The notes under the pieces are model-generated. The model was not told the origin of the DNA and ran no database searches. It was given only the letters and a program-made list of their open reading frames with translations. DNA of 64,000 nucleotides from DATAVB01 sp040414495. GTDB lineage: Bacteria > Actinomycetota > Actinomycetes > Mycobacteriales > QHCD01. The DNA lies in assembly GCA_040414495.1 (NCBI GenBank), contig JBEDUI010000282.1, positions 14,409 to 78,408 on the forward strand, written 5' to 3'. Within the stretch, counting starts at the first letter, position 1. The number at the start of each line of letters is the position of its first letter. Both the position numbers and the translations under genes were made by a program. This document shows positions 63,962 through 64,000 of the stretch, one piece after another.

Positions 63962-64000
63962 GCGACCTGTGGCGGTCTGTCGGAAAGTGGACTGGCCGCG
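63958..64000 (+). CDS. Start of the next gene, truncated by window edge
   Basis: ATG at 63958 overlaps the ureohydrolase stop (ATGA); only MSDLWRSVGKWTGR is visible. Too short to identify; likely the same guanidino-amine operon. Confidence 0.5.
   Translation, partial: MSDLWRSVGKWTGR

Overview
High-GC DNA with GTG and TTG starts, dense 1-4 base stop/start overlaps and typical actinobacterial families (PadR, TrmB, HxlR, DUF4118 KdpD, group 1h hydrogenase, PrmABCD): chromosomal DNA of a filamentous or soil actinobacterium. The genus cannot be fixed from sequence alone. No rRNA, tRNA, CRISPR array or intact insertion sequence was seen.

Layout. 1-5600: a KdpD/KdpE-type potassium sensor system on the minus strand, with a DUF4118 membrane protein between kinase and regulator, divergent from a KimA/APC-like permease. 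5600-15500: mixed metabolic genes: ankyrin protein, BNR-repeat protein with a ThiS/MoaD partner, PIG-L deacetylase divergent from a sulfatase, VOC and SnoaL proteins with a divergent MarR, and an MFS drug exporter with its PadR regulator. 15500-19000: a poorly coding stretch, a RelE-like toxin module and an enolase-superfamily enzyme. 19000-28600: a high-affinity (group 1h) [NiFe] hydrogenase locus with hypBA, the structural genes, a conserved accessory cassette of unknown function, a maturation protease, a missed 33-36 aa protein, YceI, a second HypA, HypC and a PadR-like regulator. 28600-29650: two different non-coding repeat arrays. 29650-32330: TrmB-like regulator, divergent adenylosuccinate-synthetase homologue and methyltransferase. 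32300-44520: soluble di-iron propane monooxygenase operon prmABCD with amidohydrolase, MIP18-type protein, alcohol dehydrogenase, dedicated GroEL and a YaaH-type transporter, controlled by a divergent AcoR/MimR-like activator. 44600-54160: CorA, kdpFABC with a 27-aa companion, a split KdpD whose sensor half carries an OB-fold, and KdpE. 54200-64000: HxlR/oxidoreductase pair, SnoaL, PLDc_N/SHOCT protein, sugar isomerase, GH51 arabinofuranosidase, a frameshifted kinase relic, GNAT acetyltransferase, an amine-oxidase-like flavoenzyme and a ureohydrolase.

Together the hydrogenase and propane loci suggest a trace-gas scavenger able to oxidise H2 and short alkanes or ketones, with duplicated potassium-responsive signalling. 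The most unusual items are the PurA homologue lacking the catalytic His and the GTP-specificity Lys, the 15-bp element repeated about every 52 bp (found again 30 kb away), the OB-fold/KdpD fusion, and paired palindromes that look like the prm activator sites.
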